A stretch of 64,000 nt of DNA from Saitoella complicata NRRL Y-17804 (GCF_001661265.1 NW_017567000.1:310001-374000), one strand, 5' to 3'; numbered from the stretch's first letter, positions 1-11,903 are shown. The notes: generated by a model from the letters alone, not told the origin. Program-made: numbers and translations.

Positions 1-1605
1 AACCTGTTAAAGATCGTAACGGCTGGTCGAGTTGGATAGGCAAACTTAACATCCTTGAAGTGAATATGACCCTTCAAGTGGTCTAGTTTCAGTCCGGCCG
101 TAGTTTTGATCGATGGCTTACGATCGAGTAGCTCAAACAATCGCGACGCAGCTCCCACTCCTTTCATGAGTTCGGAGTAGAACGACGATAAGCCAACCAT
201 GGAGAAACCCGCATACGCAGTATAAAGCATGAAGGAGCTCAATTCACCCACAGTGATCGTGCCGTCAGCTACCATCCGGCCCCCAATGCCGAGCACGGCC
301 AGGACAGTAGCATTGCCTGCTAACCCATTGGAGCTGAAGAACAGTCCGCTAGCCTATTTGCTTTGTCAGTGGGGCTGTAAGTATTCAACGGAGAACAGAT
401 ACATACGGTGGCTTCACGCTTAGCAAGCTGGAAAATCTCTCGTATCCGCTCATTGTAGCGCCGAACCTACCAGTTCAGCGTTAGAAAGAAAAGGAAAGAC
501 AGAAAACCGAGTGATCCATACGCACCTCCATGACTTCACCGGAGAACGATTGTGCCGTACGCACGTTGCCCAAACGTTCCTCGGACACCTTGGTCAGGTC
601 TCCTAGCGCCTTTTGCGTTTTCTTACTCAGATCGCGAACATATCGGCCATAGAAAATGGCAGCGATTGCGATCGGAGGCACTATGAAAGTCATGATTCCA
701 GTCAACTGAAGTGAAACATAGCCCATCATTCCGAATGCAGCGCTGGCCTGGACAACAGCACGGAGTCCGTCCGAGACGTTTTGTGTAATCGCCTTTCCCA
801 CGATAGTAGTGTCCGAGCTCAATCTCGAGATAATATCACCTTGTTGAAAGTCAGTCTAAGTCGATAAATCGGAAATTTCGTACATACCGTGTCTATTCGC
901 GTCAAAAAACTCACCGTCCTGAGCCAGTGTCCTTTCAAATAGCCTTGCCCTTGTTCTTGCTACCACACGCTCGCCAACGATGCGGAGCAACAAAACACGA
1001 CCAAAATTACAAACACTGCCGAGAACGAAGATGCCTGCCAGACCGCCATAGAACTGAGGTAGCGTAAGCCCCAGAATGCGTTGTGAAGGGTCTGCGGATG
1101 TTGCAGTATCTATAATTTTTCCGATGGAAAACGGAATACTCATTGCCACACCCGATGCTATGGACATCAGCAGTATCGCCAGAAGTAAAGGTTTAAGTTC
1201 TGGCTTTGCTAAAGAAAGCAGTCGTCGTACTTCTCCAAGATTCGCCCGTGACGTAGTTTCCGTCCGATCTGTCAATTTCGCGCTCAGATTGATCTGTGCC
1301 GCCTGTTCAGCCTTTTCCGATCTGGCAAATTCATCATGCGGAGATTTGTCTAATTGTGTGTCCTTCGTTTTGAGGGGCTCGGGTGGCCTATTGGTATTGC
1401 AGGAGATTGCAGAAGTAGCGAAACGCCGTCGCACCAGGGTGAATGATAGTCGTAGCTGTAGCAGATGCGCAGAGGGCGTAACATCTATGGATCTTAATGG
1501 TATAGGTCGCGCAAGCCCAGTTGCCTTCGGGGCAAAACCACTCAGAGCTTTACCGCAGCTTGTGGTGAACCACGGTGTTAACGGCGGCCTCAGTGCACCG
1601 AGCAT
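1..1605 (-). CDS. MDL1: mitochondrial half-type ABC transporter, MDL1/ABCB10 family (partial, 3' end off window)
   Basis: Exports peptides or a related substrate across the mitochondrial inner membrane in this family. I read exons 888-1605, 526-839, 407-466 and 1-353 on the minus strand; introns are 48-60 bases and all junctions keep frame. The first ~100 residues are Arg/Ser/Thr-rich and acidic-poor, as in a mitochondrial presequence. Then comes the ABC transmembrane domain (LLLAILLMSIASGVAMSIPF is one span) with the family's SRLSSDT coupling region and a VSEERLGNVRTAQSFSGE segment. The last visible residues (FKDVKFAYPTRPAV) open the nucleotide-binding domain; Walker A and B lie outside the window. 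It starts 235 bases from CDC37, divergently. MDL1 versus MDL2 cannot be settled from this part. Confidence 0.88.
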
Positions 1606-1840
1606 AGGCGCCGAGGAGCTCTAAGAAACTGCAGAAGTATGCCGGTCGCGGGCTGAGGCTGAGGCAGCGAAACAGGATACGCAGTTTGTTGAAGTGGCCT
1701 CGATGTCGTTCTCGACTTTTCTGGCGGTTGAACGCACCGAGATGCGTGTGCGATCAGTGGCACAGCCTTTTAGCCTCATACAGGACCTCCCTGGTAATGT
1801 ACGACAGGAGCAGCTGAACAACACAACAACAGCAATTGCG

Positions 1841-3465
1841 ATGGTTGGTGAGTAGTGAAAGTGCTGCTTGTTTGTTAGTCCGTCAATACTGATGGAAAAC
1901 GTCAGACTATAGCAAGTGGGATAAGCTTGAGTTGTCGGATGACAGGTGAGCTTGTTCTGCATTTATTCCTATATAGACGCGTTGCTGATCTCCTCGGTGC
2001 AGTGATGTCGAAGGTTTGTCGTGAATGAGAAGATACTCCTGGGGTGAATGCTGAAAGCGATGTCAGTCCATCCTAACATCGACAAGAAATCCTTCATTCG
2101 CTGGAAGCAGCGAGACATCCATGATAAGCGCGAGCAAAGACGTCAGCACATTGCTCATTTAAAAGCCGAGGAGGAGATGAATGCACAGCTATTGATCAGA
2201 ATTGACAAAATCGTTGCCAGTCTGAAGGAAAGGACCAGGACTCCCGCAGAAGTGATCGATACGTTTGTCAGGGAGAATGCAGCCGCCGATAACAAACCGG
2301 CGGCTCCAGGTGCACCAACATTTCTCGACATGATGTTGTCTCTGCTCGGTCAGGTCAAGCAAGAGCTTTCCTCAGCTGGAAATGAGAGCGTCGAAGCATA
2401 CATCGAGAAACTTGGCGTGCATCGCAACAAGCTCTCGGAGTTACAAGATGAATGCACACGCAAGTTGAAAGAGCTTGAAGATGATGAGAAGAATAAGATC
2501 ACCTCAGAAGGCATTCGAGAAGGCTTCAACCGAAGCGTGAGTGATGAAATTGTTTTGGCGTGTTCTCTGCTAACGATGTTTGGCAGATTGTGAACAAGTC
2601 CAAACCATCCGAGCCGGCGCCGAAGCCTGTGGAAGCAAAACAAACTATCGAAGTTCTCAATCCTAGCGCCGGCGAGAAACACATCGCAGATGGTGCTCAG
2701 AAATCAGGCTACGAATCAGACGATGAGGAAGAGGGACATATTGAGCCAAGTCCTGCCGGTCGTGAGTTTGCCAAGATCAAGGCAGGGGACTTTGGTATGT
2801 GCCTCAAGTTCATCAAAGAGCATCCAGAGGTTGTCAGTGACAAGGATGTTGACGGCTTGTTCATCGAAGCTTTCCACGCACAATCTCGGGGTGAGGAGAG
2901 CTATGCGAAGCAGTGTGTGTCTCAGGCACTTTTGTTGCAATACTGCAAGCAACTCGGAAAGGACGGCGTGGCATTGTTCTTCAAGCGTGTTACTACTCCG
3001 GGTCACCAGGCGCGCCAGGTATATCAAAACGATGTGGAACAAACATATGATCGCATCCGTGTTCGGGCAAAAGAACTAGCTTCTGAGAAAGCGAATCAGG
3101 AGGAAGCTGGCGGAGTCGAGCAGATCCAGCTGCACGCGGTAGACCCCAACACCGAAATCGAAATTCATGTTCCTCCGGCTGATTCCGACGACGCGGAGGA
3201 GCAGGAAGGTCGCAAGATCTTCGAATCATTCCCACCTGGCTTGCAGCGGGCCCTTGAAAGCGGAAGTCTAGATGAAGTGAACGTTGTACTCGGTAAGATG
3301 GCGGTTGATCAAGCCGAGGAAATTGTGGGTCTCCTTGGTCAGGGAGGTATGCTCAGTGTTGAAGAGAAGATTTACGATGCTACTAAAGGCCCTGTCGAGC
3401 TGCCAACGGTGGAAAAAAAGACGGAGGTTGAGTCGCAGGGTCTGCCTGAGATTGACCTTGACTGA
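1841..3465 (+). CDS. CDC37: Hsp90 co-chaperone Cdc37
   Basis: Delivers protein kinases to Hsp90 in the cytosol. I propose five exons: 1841-1847, 1906-1945, 2003-2013, 2067-2536 and 2587-3465. The first three rebuild the hallmark N terminus MVDYSKWDKLELSDDSDVE, which joins in frame to VHPNIDKKSFIRWKQRDIH. The kinase-binding N domain carries the conserved SDY-S/KWD start that CK2 targets lie near. The middle domain has the Hsp90-binding GFNRS...NKSKPSEP linker and a FKRVTTPG stretch. The protein is about 468 residues, typical for fungi. An ATG at 2048 lies inside intron 3 and would remove the essential N terminus, so I reject it as start. It converges with SYF2, 64 bases apart. Confidence 0.93.
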
Positions 3466-3529
3466 GTTCACTATTGATATTCTTACTATGCCTATCTGAG
3501 AAAACATAATGCAAAGCAGAGACAAAAAT

Positions 3530-4381
3530 TCATAGTGCTGTCCCCCGTTCAAAAGCATCCTTGATTTCTTTTGTGTATTTGTCGTAGTATCTCGACAGCT
3601 TCTCGTTGAACTTCTTGTTTCTGTCGTTGATGTACGATATGTCAGTGTTGCCCTTGGCTGCCCTCTTTGCGCGTTCCTGCTCCCTTCGCAGCTCCTCATT
3701 CTTGAGATCATCGACCAAGCGATCGATTGCTTCCTTTTTAGGTTTGTTGTCGACGAAACCGAGTGAGTCGATGTCCCGATATAGATGACCGTCCTTATCC
3801 ACTGCTTGCAAGACGCCATCCTCCGTAGCAACAATAAGACCAGCTTCCAGGGCTCGGGCCTTTTCTTCCTTATAGGCTTCAAGATCAGGTTTCAAACCAC
3901 GTATTTGCTTCTCATATTTGACTTCTGCGGATTGGGAATGATCCGCAAACTTTTGCCTCCTCGCATTCTCCTTCTTCGCTTCGACGCGCTCATCCCACGC
4001 TCGCGATTCTGCGATTGTATATTCCCAATTCTTCTTCCGCGAGTACTCTTCTCCATCGTCTTCTGCTTCCAACTTTGCCAGTTTCTCCTCTGCTTCTTGC
4101 CTTCTCCGCTCGCGCTTCGCTGCTTCGCGAGGATCCTCTTGTTGCCGCTTGTGCTCGGCATACATGTCTCGCCTGTTCTCAGTCGCGGACTCATTCTAAA
4201 CAAGATTCAGCATCTATGCAGTTATGCATGCTACGGAAAAGCTTACCATACGCCGTCTCAAGGCTTTAAACTTCTCAGCTCTCTCCTGAGCCTTAACCTG
4301 CGCATCATCCTCGGCAGGGCTACCGACCTCCTTGTGCTCCTCATCACGGTCGGGCTTTCGAATCTTGCGCTTCGGGGGCAT
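3530..4381 (-). CDS. SYF2: pre-mRNA-splicing factor Syf2
   Basis: A subunit of the Prp19-associated NineTeen complex of the active spliceosome in the nucleus. Exons are 4247-4381 and 3530-4195, with a 51-base intron (GTAAGC...TAG). The protein (about 266 residues) starts MPPKRKIRKPDRDEE, then a long charged helical region, and ends in the conserved block YDKYTKEIKDAFERGTAL. The motifs SLGFVDNKPKKEAIDRLVDDL and NTDISYINDRNKKFNEKL are diagnostic of the family. The start lies only 79 bases from that of the divergent F-box gene, so the two share a very short promoter. Confidence 0.93.
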
Positions 4382-4460
4382 ATCGGATCGTTACAGATTG
4401 TATTCTTGTTGGTGTTACTGTTGTCGGGTGAATGTATGCCATGCACGCTGGCGCACGGCC

Positions 4461-5468
4461 ATGCAGCTCGAGGATAACATGGATAAGACAGAAACGATGT
4501 CATTGCAATTGCCGTTGACGTTGGTAGACATTCTATCTATCGATCTGCTCGTCGATAGTGTGGCCATCTCCCTTTCCACCCCGGACCTGCTGAACCTGTC
4601 TGAGGTCTCCAGGCGGCTGCAAGACATTGTTCGCCTCACGGAGGGCCTCTTCCGACGTTTGGACTTGTCTTTCGAGTCCTGGAATTATTGCTTTTCTATC
4701 GACGAAGTTCTGAAAGTCTTACACATACCTTACATTGCAAGAGACGCCCAGCAGGTGATTCTGGACGGCAGTCTGTGCGACGCCGACTCCGTGATCCAGT
4801 TACTGCAAATACGTAAGTCTCGGTTATCGGTTGTCTCGATACGAAGTTGCGCTGCACTCGATCCAAGAACACTGACACAGAAATTGTTTCTTGCTGCCAA
4901 GCATCCTGACAGAGTATGTGGCTCCATGAAGCTTTTACTTTTGGCGGGACCGCCATGGCTGCCTCACGATCAACTGCTTCTTGAACCCAATCAGATTAAC
5001 CACGCCGCGGCCGCATGTGGACTCAAGACAGATCTCGTACCATGCCGATCACCAGATCACGAGCATCTATCTACCCAGGAGCTCTGGGCTCTTGCGGTGC
5101 CTTTTAAGACCGCCAGTGTTTGCTCGGCTTGCCATAATGTTCCCAGGCCTATGTGCAGATTATGTTGGACGGCCCGGACATGTGGATCATGTCACGAGTA
5201 TACGTGTGCTGGATGCCCTATCTCAGCAAAGCGTGGCTGTTATGAGTGTGGCAAGCTATGTACAAGCTGTGCGAACGAACGTTTAGCGATATGTACATGC
5301 TGCAAGGCGGTAAGCTTTACCCATAGATCCCCTATCTCGAATACTAAACACGAAATTTAGACTTTCTGTCTCTTACATAAAGAGAAGCAATGTGGTCCGG
5401 GAGGTTCGATCCTGTGCGATTGGTGCCACGCTGGAGGAGTAAGAACATACGCACGAGGTGATTATTAG
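4461..5468 (+). CDS. F-box-like protein with C-terminal cysteine clusters
   Basis: Probably a substrate receptor of an SCF ubiquitin ligase, by inference only. Exons are 4461-5309 and 5361-5468 (about 318 residues). Residues 13-60 (LTLVDILSIDLLVDSVAI, LSTPDLLNLSEVSRRLQDIV) fit an F-box. The middle may hold degenerate leucine-rich repeats. From about residue 225 there are many CxxC pairs (CSACHNVPRPMCRLCW, CGSCHEYTCAGC, CYECGKLCTSC, CTCC, CLLHKEKQC, CDWCHAGG), enough ligands for three or more zinc sites. The second exon supplies the last of these pairs, which supports the splice. The 3' end is uncertain: GTAAGA at 5439 could start another intron ending just before a TAA at 5511. Stop codons of this gene and the peroxin gene are 37 bases apart. 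Confidence 0.7.
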
Positions 5469-5505
5469 CGATTGATCCTTGCCTAACGAAACTCCTCTCG
5501 TATAA

Positions 5506-6980
5506 TCAAGTAAAATGAACCTGTGCATCAGCACTTGAAACTGTAGCAAATGAGTCCCGATCGGACGCCTTGCTCTCCTCCGATAAGGCCTGTTCGAGTG
5601 CAACCTCGATAGCATGTTCATGGGCTTCCCGAGCCCCGAAAACTGTTGCCTCCTCCTCCGCTGTCTCAGACTTCGCATCCTCTGTAGGTGCAATCACTCC
5701 AAACTCACGAACCTCCTCGAAAAGGTCGGCATGTCTGTACCACTTGCGGCGGCGCTATGACCACGAAGATGTCAGCTACCACGAATTCGTGTGATCAAAG
5801 AGGGGCAAACCGTGTATTTTCCAAACTCCTCCCTTGGAGTGGGATTTCGCCATTTGTTGTCGGTGTAAACCCAACCGTCCGCGTCACTGTCCTTGGTGAC
5901 CTCCGTCTTCCATTCCTCATTCGGTACCCAATTCCACTTGGCCACGCGTACTTTGTTGCCCGCTACCGGAAGAATTTTCTCATCTGGGAGTTTGAACGAT
6001 TTCAGGTCAGCACATGTCTCACCATAATCGTCAGTCCATGGTGATCTTTCGTGAGGAAAGAGGTTCGCAGTCCATCCGAGCCCTATCCACCTCCTTTGGT
6101 TTTCCCAGACGATGTGTTTAAATCGCACGGTTTCGTAATCTTTGTCCTGGAACGTAGCAACTCTGATGAGTCCAGGCGGTGCACCAATGCTTCCCTCTCG
6201 TGCTCTCGTCACGCCGGCAACCGTTTTTATGATTTCAAAGTCTACGCCGACGATGACCGAGGCTAGCCTCCTGACGGACGGATTCCTCCACATGATCTGA
6301 CGAATAGTTTTCGTTGGCACGGAGAACCACGTGAAGAAGACCAAGCCTAAAACCAAGACGACCATTCGAGGCGCAAACAGTGCTTTGACCAGAGTGAACC
6401 ATATTGGCGTTAGACATGCCAAACGAACGGCAATCAGATACGTCGTGCCGGGGTTCTTTGTCCAGTCCAGAAACGAGATCAGCCGATATAGAGGTTCCCG
6501 AATGAGCGCCAGACGTGCGTAGAGAAGATCGGTTTGCTCAGAAATTCGGTCAAGGTCAATTTGTGTAGTCGTCTTTGGCGCAGAATCCACTTCAACCATG
6601 CTCCTCCGCCTTCGGCCAGCATTTCTCCTCAAATATGTCCATATTATCCAAGATATGGGTATTAGGTTGAGGCCATAGACGAGAACGAAATCGGCATACA
6701 GAATGAAGACCGTCCAGCCACATACCACCAGGAAGCTAGAATATGCGGCATCGTGTGTCCAAGTGATGCAAGCGAGAACCACGTTCACTGCATCGATCAG
6801 GGGCCCAGCTCTGGCCAAGGCCCGTATAACAGCAGGATCGGTCGACAATGAAGCGCGTTTCGTAGTGGAGACGGCCGAGTCCTGATCGGAGTCGGGAGTC
6901 GAAAAGACGGCATATGTCCGCTTTGGCTGGTTCGCTTGTTTCATGATGCTGCCAACCCACTCTGTATGCACAGCAGCCAT
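5506..6980 (-). CDS. Pex30/Pex23-family ER-peroxisome membrane peroxin with dysferlin domain
   Basis: Members of this family sit at ER-peroxisome contact sites and shape ER membrane where pre-peroxisomes form. Exons are 5811-6980 and 5506-5754, intron 56 bases. The protein (about 472 residues) has an N-terminal reticulon-like hydrophobic region (VNVVLACITWTHDAAYSSFL, WTVFILYADFVLVYGLNLIP), further spans near LTPIWFTLVKAL and MVVLVLGLVFFTWF, then a dysferlin domain: DysF-N around FKHIVWENQRRWIGLGW and DysF-C around WVPNEEWKTEV, DGWVYTDNKW and RRRKWYRHADL. The last motif is rebuilt across the splice, which confirms it. The acidic tail is low complexity. Which of Pex23/30/31/32 it matches is not clear. 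Confidence 0.85.
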
Positions 6981-7204
6981 ACAAGAAACACGTGTAAGGT
7001 TGTTTGTAGAAGCTCAGTTCAGCTCAGCTGGTAGGTGGTTGACTCTTCATCAGCTGTTCTACGAACTGGACCGGGATGTATGCTGCGGTCACCCACCCAT
7101 GCGGTTCGGTCCCGCACGCGCACTTGAGCATGCACCCTGTCGTACATCTACACCGTCTACGTAATGAATGACATGTGAAACTCGCAAAAATAATAGGTAT
7201 TGAA

Positions 7205-7867
7205 TCAGGCCGGCACTGCCGTTGTAAGATCATCAATGAACTGCATCATCCTTGCTCTGTTCTCCTCGTGCTCCGATCCAGCCGTCGCTGTCACGAAGAA
7301 CGGTATCTGCAATATCTCGAGTTCACTGCGCTGAGCATCACGCATTCCCTTTATAGCCCGCAGTACTTTCGTGTCATACGTTGTCAATGCTGTCTCCAGC
7401 TCTGTATCGATAGTGGTTACGTTGGAGCTTGTCTTACCACCGACCATCGATCTGCGAGTGGTCAGCTTCCGAAGCTCGTTAAGTGGATGAAAGGACAGAT
7501 GGAAGACGTACAGTAAGCTCTCAAGCTTCTTGCGGTCATCAAATTGTTTCTCAATAGCGACTCGAGCGTTCCACCATTGCTGTTCATGCGAATTTTGGTC
7601 GGAACGCATGCGCTTGAGCTGTACTAGAACTACAGGATCTGCTGCTAGCAAAGTCATCATGTACTGCAGCGCAGCAGACCAAGTTGTAACACTTGCCGCA
7701 TTTGCTAGAGACGCAGCAGATGACCGTAGGGGCGATCGTGGAGGTTGTAGTATACGTACCGGTGCCGGTGTACTCCGATGTGACTGCGCACTGGCGTTCG
7801 ACGCATTCAGTCGAGAAAGGATATTGGAGAGGAGACTCGGATCATATGAATCTTGATCGTCACCCAT
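7205..7867 (-). CDS. fungal DUF2458 family protein
   Basis: Function unknown; I recognise the family (Pfam DUF2458) from the block WSAALQYMMTL, ARVAIEKQFDDRKKLESLL and MVGGKTSSN. It reads as one open frame of 220 residues. However, 7452-7511 has the form of a 60-base intron (GTACGT donor, TTAAC and CTGAC candidate branch sites, GCAG acceptor) whose removal keeps frame and joins KLESLL directly to SMVGGK, giving 200 residues. The inserted residues (YVFHLSFHPLNELRKLTTRR) look unlike the rest, so I favour splicing. The N terminus is Ser/Ala-rich and probably disordered; the rest is helical. Confidence 0.75.
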   Translation of the reverse strand: MGDDQDSYDPSLLSNILSRLNASNASAQSHRSTPAPVRILQPPRSPLRSSAASLANAASVTTWSAALQYMMTLLAADPVVLVQLKRMRSDQNSHEQQWWNARVAIEKQFDDRKKLESLLYVFHLSFHPLNELRKLTTRRSMVGGKTSSNVTTIDTELETALTTYDTKVLRAIKGMRDAQRSELEILQIPFFVTATAGSEHEENRARMMQFIDDLTTAVPA

Positions 7868-8058
7868 GGCTCTTGGAATGGATATTTACAGTGGTGGCCA
7901 TCGATCGTCCTCGTACCCTTGCAATTGAGCACTTGGAATTACCCCAGGTCTACATCACGTGCACGCGCAGGCCCGCAGGGACCGAGGTCGAAAAAGCACT
8001 GGATTCGTCTAAGTACACCACCAGGAAAACTCTTGAAGTCGACAACGAATAAACTACC

Positions 8059-8787
8059 ATGTTACCATCAGCAGCAAGACGTTCGCTCCTACAGGCCGCA
8101 CAGACCGCGCGCTGCCAGTCTGTGTGCGTTCGAACCATTCACAATAGCCCCGTGGCACATGCTGGGTGGTTTGATTCGATCAAGAAGATGACGGGTTTAA
8201 TGAAGGAACGGGAGGAGCAAGCGACAAAATTCGTGGCAACTAAGTCAGATTCGTCAGCCGTGGAGAGTGAGGAGGCTGGAGAGGAGCAGTCGGTGTCAGT
8301 ACAGCGCGAAGTTGTCGGCGCCTCGAAGAGGAACGTGGACCCTTCCGTCACCAATTTCAAGATTCATGAGTGAGTACATGGCTATCGCTTACCCAAGTAC
8401 GAGAATTAACATGCTTTACGCAGATGGCGGGCTCCTGAAGAACTGAGACCGACGACACGCACTGAGCTATTGGATGCGCTCGACGTGGCCATTCACACAT
8501 TCGCACCAGAGAAGGTTGAGAATAAGGAACGCCCTATCGCACTCTCCAACTATGAGCCAGAGTTCAAGTTCAGAGTCATCGCCGCCGCTGCTAAAATCAC
8601 TGGTCGCCTCGTGCCCGACAACGTGCTTACACGGATAAAAAGTGTTGAAGAGTTGGTGGATTACTACACCAAGCCGGCAGAGCCGAAGCCAAAGAACCTT
8701 TACGAGGTGTTGAGTGCGATGGAGTTCGAGTCGGGCAACGTGAAGATCGAGCCCCGCAAGCCGAGGAGGAGCCACAGGGACGCATGA
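8059..8787 (+). CDS. mitochondrial large ribosomal subunit protein mL50
   Basis: A structural protein of the mitochondrial 54S subunit (yeast Mrpl13 family, Pfam Ribosomal_L50). Exons are 8059-8369 and 8424-8787; the 54-base intron splits a Glu codon. The N terminus MLPSAARRSLLQAAQTARCQ followed by VRTIHNSPVAHAGWFDSIKKM is a typical mitochondrial presequence with a likely cleavage before the folded part. The family core follows: RAPEELRPTTRTELLDALD, FKFRVIAAAAKITGRLVPD and LVDYYTKPAEPKPKNLYEVL. About 224 residues, normal for fungi. It lies head-to-tail with the minus-strand calmodulin gene, 3' ends 158 bases apart. Confidence 0.85.
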
Positions 8788-8945
8788 GTGCGGTGTCATG
8801 TGTCCAAGGGGACAAATATAGGACAGCAGTAACAGACATATTATTTGCGAAGACCCAAGAACACGAAAAAGCAATACCTACGAAGCAAAACAGTTCCCAG
8901 CATCCCAACCGTACGCGTGCTGGAGCAAATCCATTATATTTATAT

Positions 8946-9501
<556 letters not shown>

Positions 9502-9697
9502 TGTAGCAGTTCACTTTCTTGGTGACGTTCTGACGATCTCTGTGCTGGTGCGGTGTATTGTGAACGCGGCCGCCAGTCCTGAATGCTCAATTAAAACCTC
9601 CCTTAATCCTTTAAATGGGCAGCAAGCACAGTGACGCAGTAAGTACTGCTCCAACGTCGTAGTCAACAATAAATCCCAATTGAACCCGGCGAGAGCC

Positions 9698-10756
9698 ATG
9701 GCCACAAGGAATCGAACAAACTTGTTCTTGTCTTATCGTAGCACTTACGGTTACCCTACGTCTAATCACGCCTCAGCGCCGGCTGTCCGCTTCAATGGCT
9801 TCCGTCGCACTTCCGAAGAACGGCAGGGTCTCATGTCAGAGAACGACAATGGAGATACTGTGATCGAAATGGACATGATACCGCCGAAGTGGGCCGATGT
9901 GTCTGATGAAGTTCACGAGCTGCTCGATCAGATCAAAAAGAAGAGCGCGACGCTTGACAAGCTGCACCAGAAGCATGTATTACCAGGGTTTGATGACCGA
10001 CGGGAAGAGGAAGGTCGAATAGAGGATTTGACGTCAGAAATAACCATGGTAAGATTGCTTTCTTATAAACTTTGTCTAATAACACTAACTTTCTTTGCTT
10101 AGCACTTTCACGACTGTCAGCGACTAATCAAAAAGATCGAAGCACAATCAAGAGGCACCGACTCTGAGGCTGAAGCAATCATGGCCAAGAATATTCAGAT
10201 ATCGCTAGCAACAAAGGTGCAAGAATCTAGTTCTGCCTTCAGGAAAAAGCAATCCACATACCTGCGTCGTCTGAAGGGTCATAGCATTACCAGGCCAGAC
10301 ACACCAACACAATTTACGCAAGACGAAGATCTGGATGTGTCCATGTCACAGACCGCCATACAACAATCTGCAACACTGACATCGAATGATACCGCCATCA
10401 TGCAGCGCGAGCGGGAGATTACGGATATTGCAAAGGGCATTATCGAACTGGCCGACATTTTCAAGGAATTGCAAACAATGGTGATCGATCAAGGTACTAT
10501 GCTTGACCGGATTGATTACAATGTGGAGAGGTTGCACGTACATGTCAAGGCCGCCGATAAAGAATTGACACAAGCGACAAACTACGAAAAGCGGATACGG
10601 AGGCGGAAGCTGATCATGCTAATGATTTTGATTATCGCCGGGCTTATTATCGTTTTGATCTACAAGCCCAAACGACACACGAGAGTAGTGTATACCCCTG
10701 CTCCTCCAGCCGGACCAGAAGCAGTACCAGCTTCCGATTGGGACGTGGGAGCATGA
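9698..10756 (+). CDS. TLG2: Qa-SNARE Tlg2 / syntaxin-16 family
   Basis: t-SNARE for fusion of endosome-derived vesicles with the trans-Golgi. Exons are 9698-10048 and 10103-10756; the 54-base intron is phase 0. The protein (334 residues) begins MATRNRTNLFLSYRSTYG, the N-peptide typical of Tlg2/Stx16 that binds the SM protein Vps45. A helical Habc region follows (WADVSDEVHELLDQIKKKSA...). The SNARE helix spans about residues 228-290, with the central Gln in MVIDQGTMLDRIDYNVERL. A tail anchor (LIMLMILIIAGLIIVLIY) is followed by a Pro-rich luminal tail. An upstream in-frame non-ATG stretch was not used as start. Confidence 0.93.
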
Positions 10757-11001
10757 CGGATGAGGTGAGGGGTGACAGATCATCGCAATTAGGGTGGCAG
10801 CCGGCGTTTATCATTCTCAGGGTTTGCGAAAGCGGGTAGTTCGCATCAGATCAGTTTTTATATGATACCATACCCAAATCTCGGTATCGTTCATACTTTA
10901 AAATATTCTGCTCAACGGTGATTCTCATGTTGTCGAGCTTCCGCTGAAGTACTTGGTATGCATGATGCGCGTACCGAAGCCGTACGCATACGTATATCGC
11001 A

Positions 11002-11903
11002 ATGACAGCACCAAGACAACTTCTGGTAATCGGAGGATCTGGTTTCCTGGGGAGTCAAATCTGTAGGGTCGCTGTTGATAGAGGATATGCCGTTACTAGT
11101 CTAAGGTGTGTATCCCGTTCGTGGCATCTTCGCGGAGTACTCACGATTCAAGCAGTCGATCACCACCGAAATGGATGAACAACACGCCCCCATCGTGGGC
11201 CTCTAAGATCAATTATGTTCAAGGAGACGTCTGCGATCCTTCCACGTACAAGGCACACCTGGCTAAGTCCACAGCCGTGGTGTACTCCGTGGGCATCTTA
11301 TTCGAAAGCGATTACAAGGGTTATGTCAATGGGCAAAAGGGGCTACTATGTGGCTTGAAAGACGCGGTTAGCTATTTCGCCGGGAGTGCAAGTCCATTAT
11401 CCCGAGGTCATCCATCTGCTGCGAGGACGCCAAGCCCAGCCCAACAAGGACCGACGTACGAGTTGCTGCATCGCGACGCAGCACTGGCCGCAGCCAAGGC
11501 AGCATCAGAACACACTGACATCAAGACTTTCGTCTACATATCTGCCGCCGAGTGTTTCCCGACGGTGCCTGCACGTTATATCACCACGAAACGCGAGGCT
11601 GAAGCGGAACTTGCCAAGATCACCTCGTTCCGTTCGGTGTACCTCCGTCCTGGCTTTATGTTTGATACGTCGAGGAAGATATCCATACCATTGGCAGGCG
11701 TTTTTACAGCAGTATCTAGCCTGAATCAATTAGCCAAGGGGGTTCTGCCTTTGGTAGGAGGTGCTGGGGTGAAGCCTTTGGAGGTTGCGGATGTAGCAGA
11801 AGCTGCCGTGCAAGCCATCGAAGATGAGGATGTGAAGGGTGCTGTGGACGTGGCAGGAATCGAAAGACTGCACGAAAAATCATGGCGCGGACAATTACTA
11901 TGA
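11002..11903 (+). CDS. NAD(P)-binding epimerase/dehydratase-like protein, Coq11 type
   Basis: Resembles yeast YLR290C (Coq11), a mitochondrial protein tied to coenzyme Q synthesis, and NDUFA9-like atypical SDRs. Exons are 11002-11105 and 11153-11903; the 47-base intron joins TSL to SSRSPPKWM in frame. A Rossmann nucleotide-binding motif opens the protein (LLVIGGSGFLGSQICRVAVD). Further family marks are INYVQGDVCDPSTY, VVYSVGILFE, FVYISAAECFPTVPARYITTKREAE and the C-terminal LRPGFMFDT. The active site has YITTK, matching YxxxK. The product is about 283 residues. No clear presequence is visible, so mitochondrial location is inferred from family only. Confidence 0.8.

Noticed and set aside
2048-2066. 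ATG at 2048 as the CDC37 start
   Set aside because: It lies in an intron by the splice model and would drop the conserved DYSKWD start.
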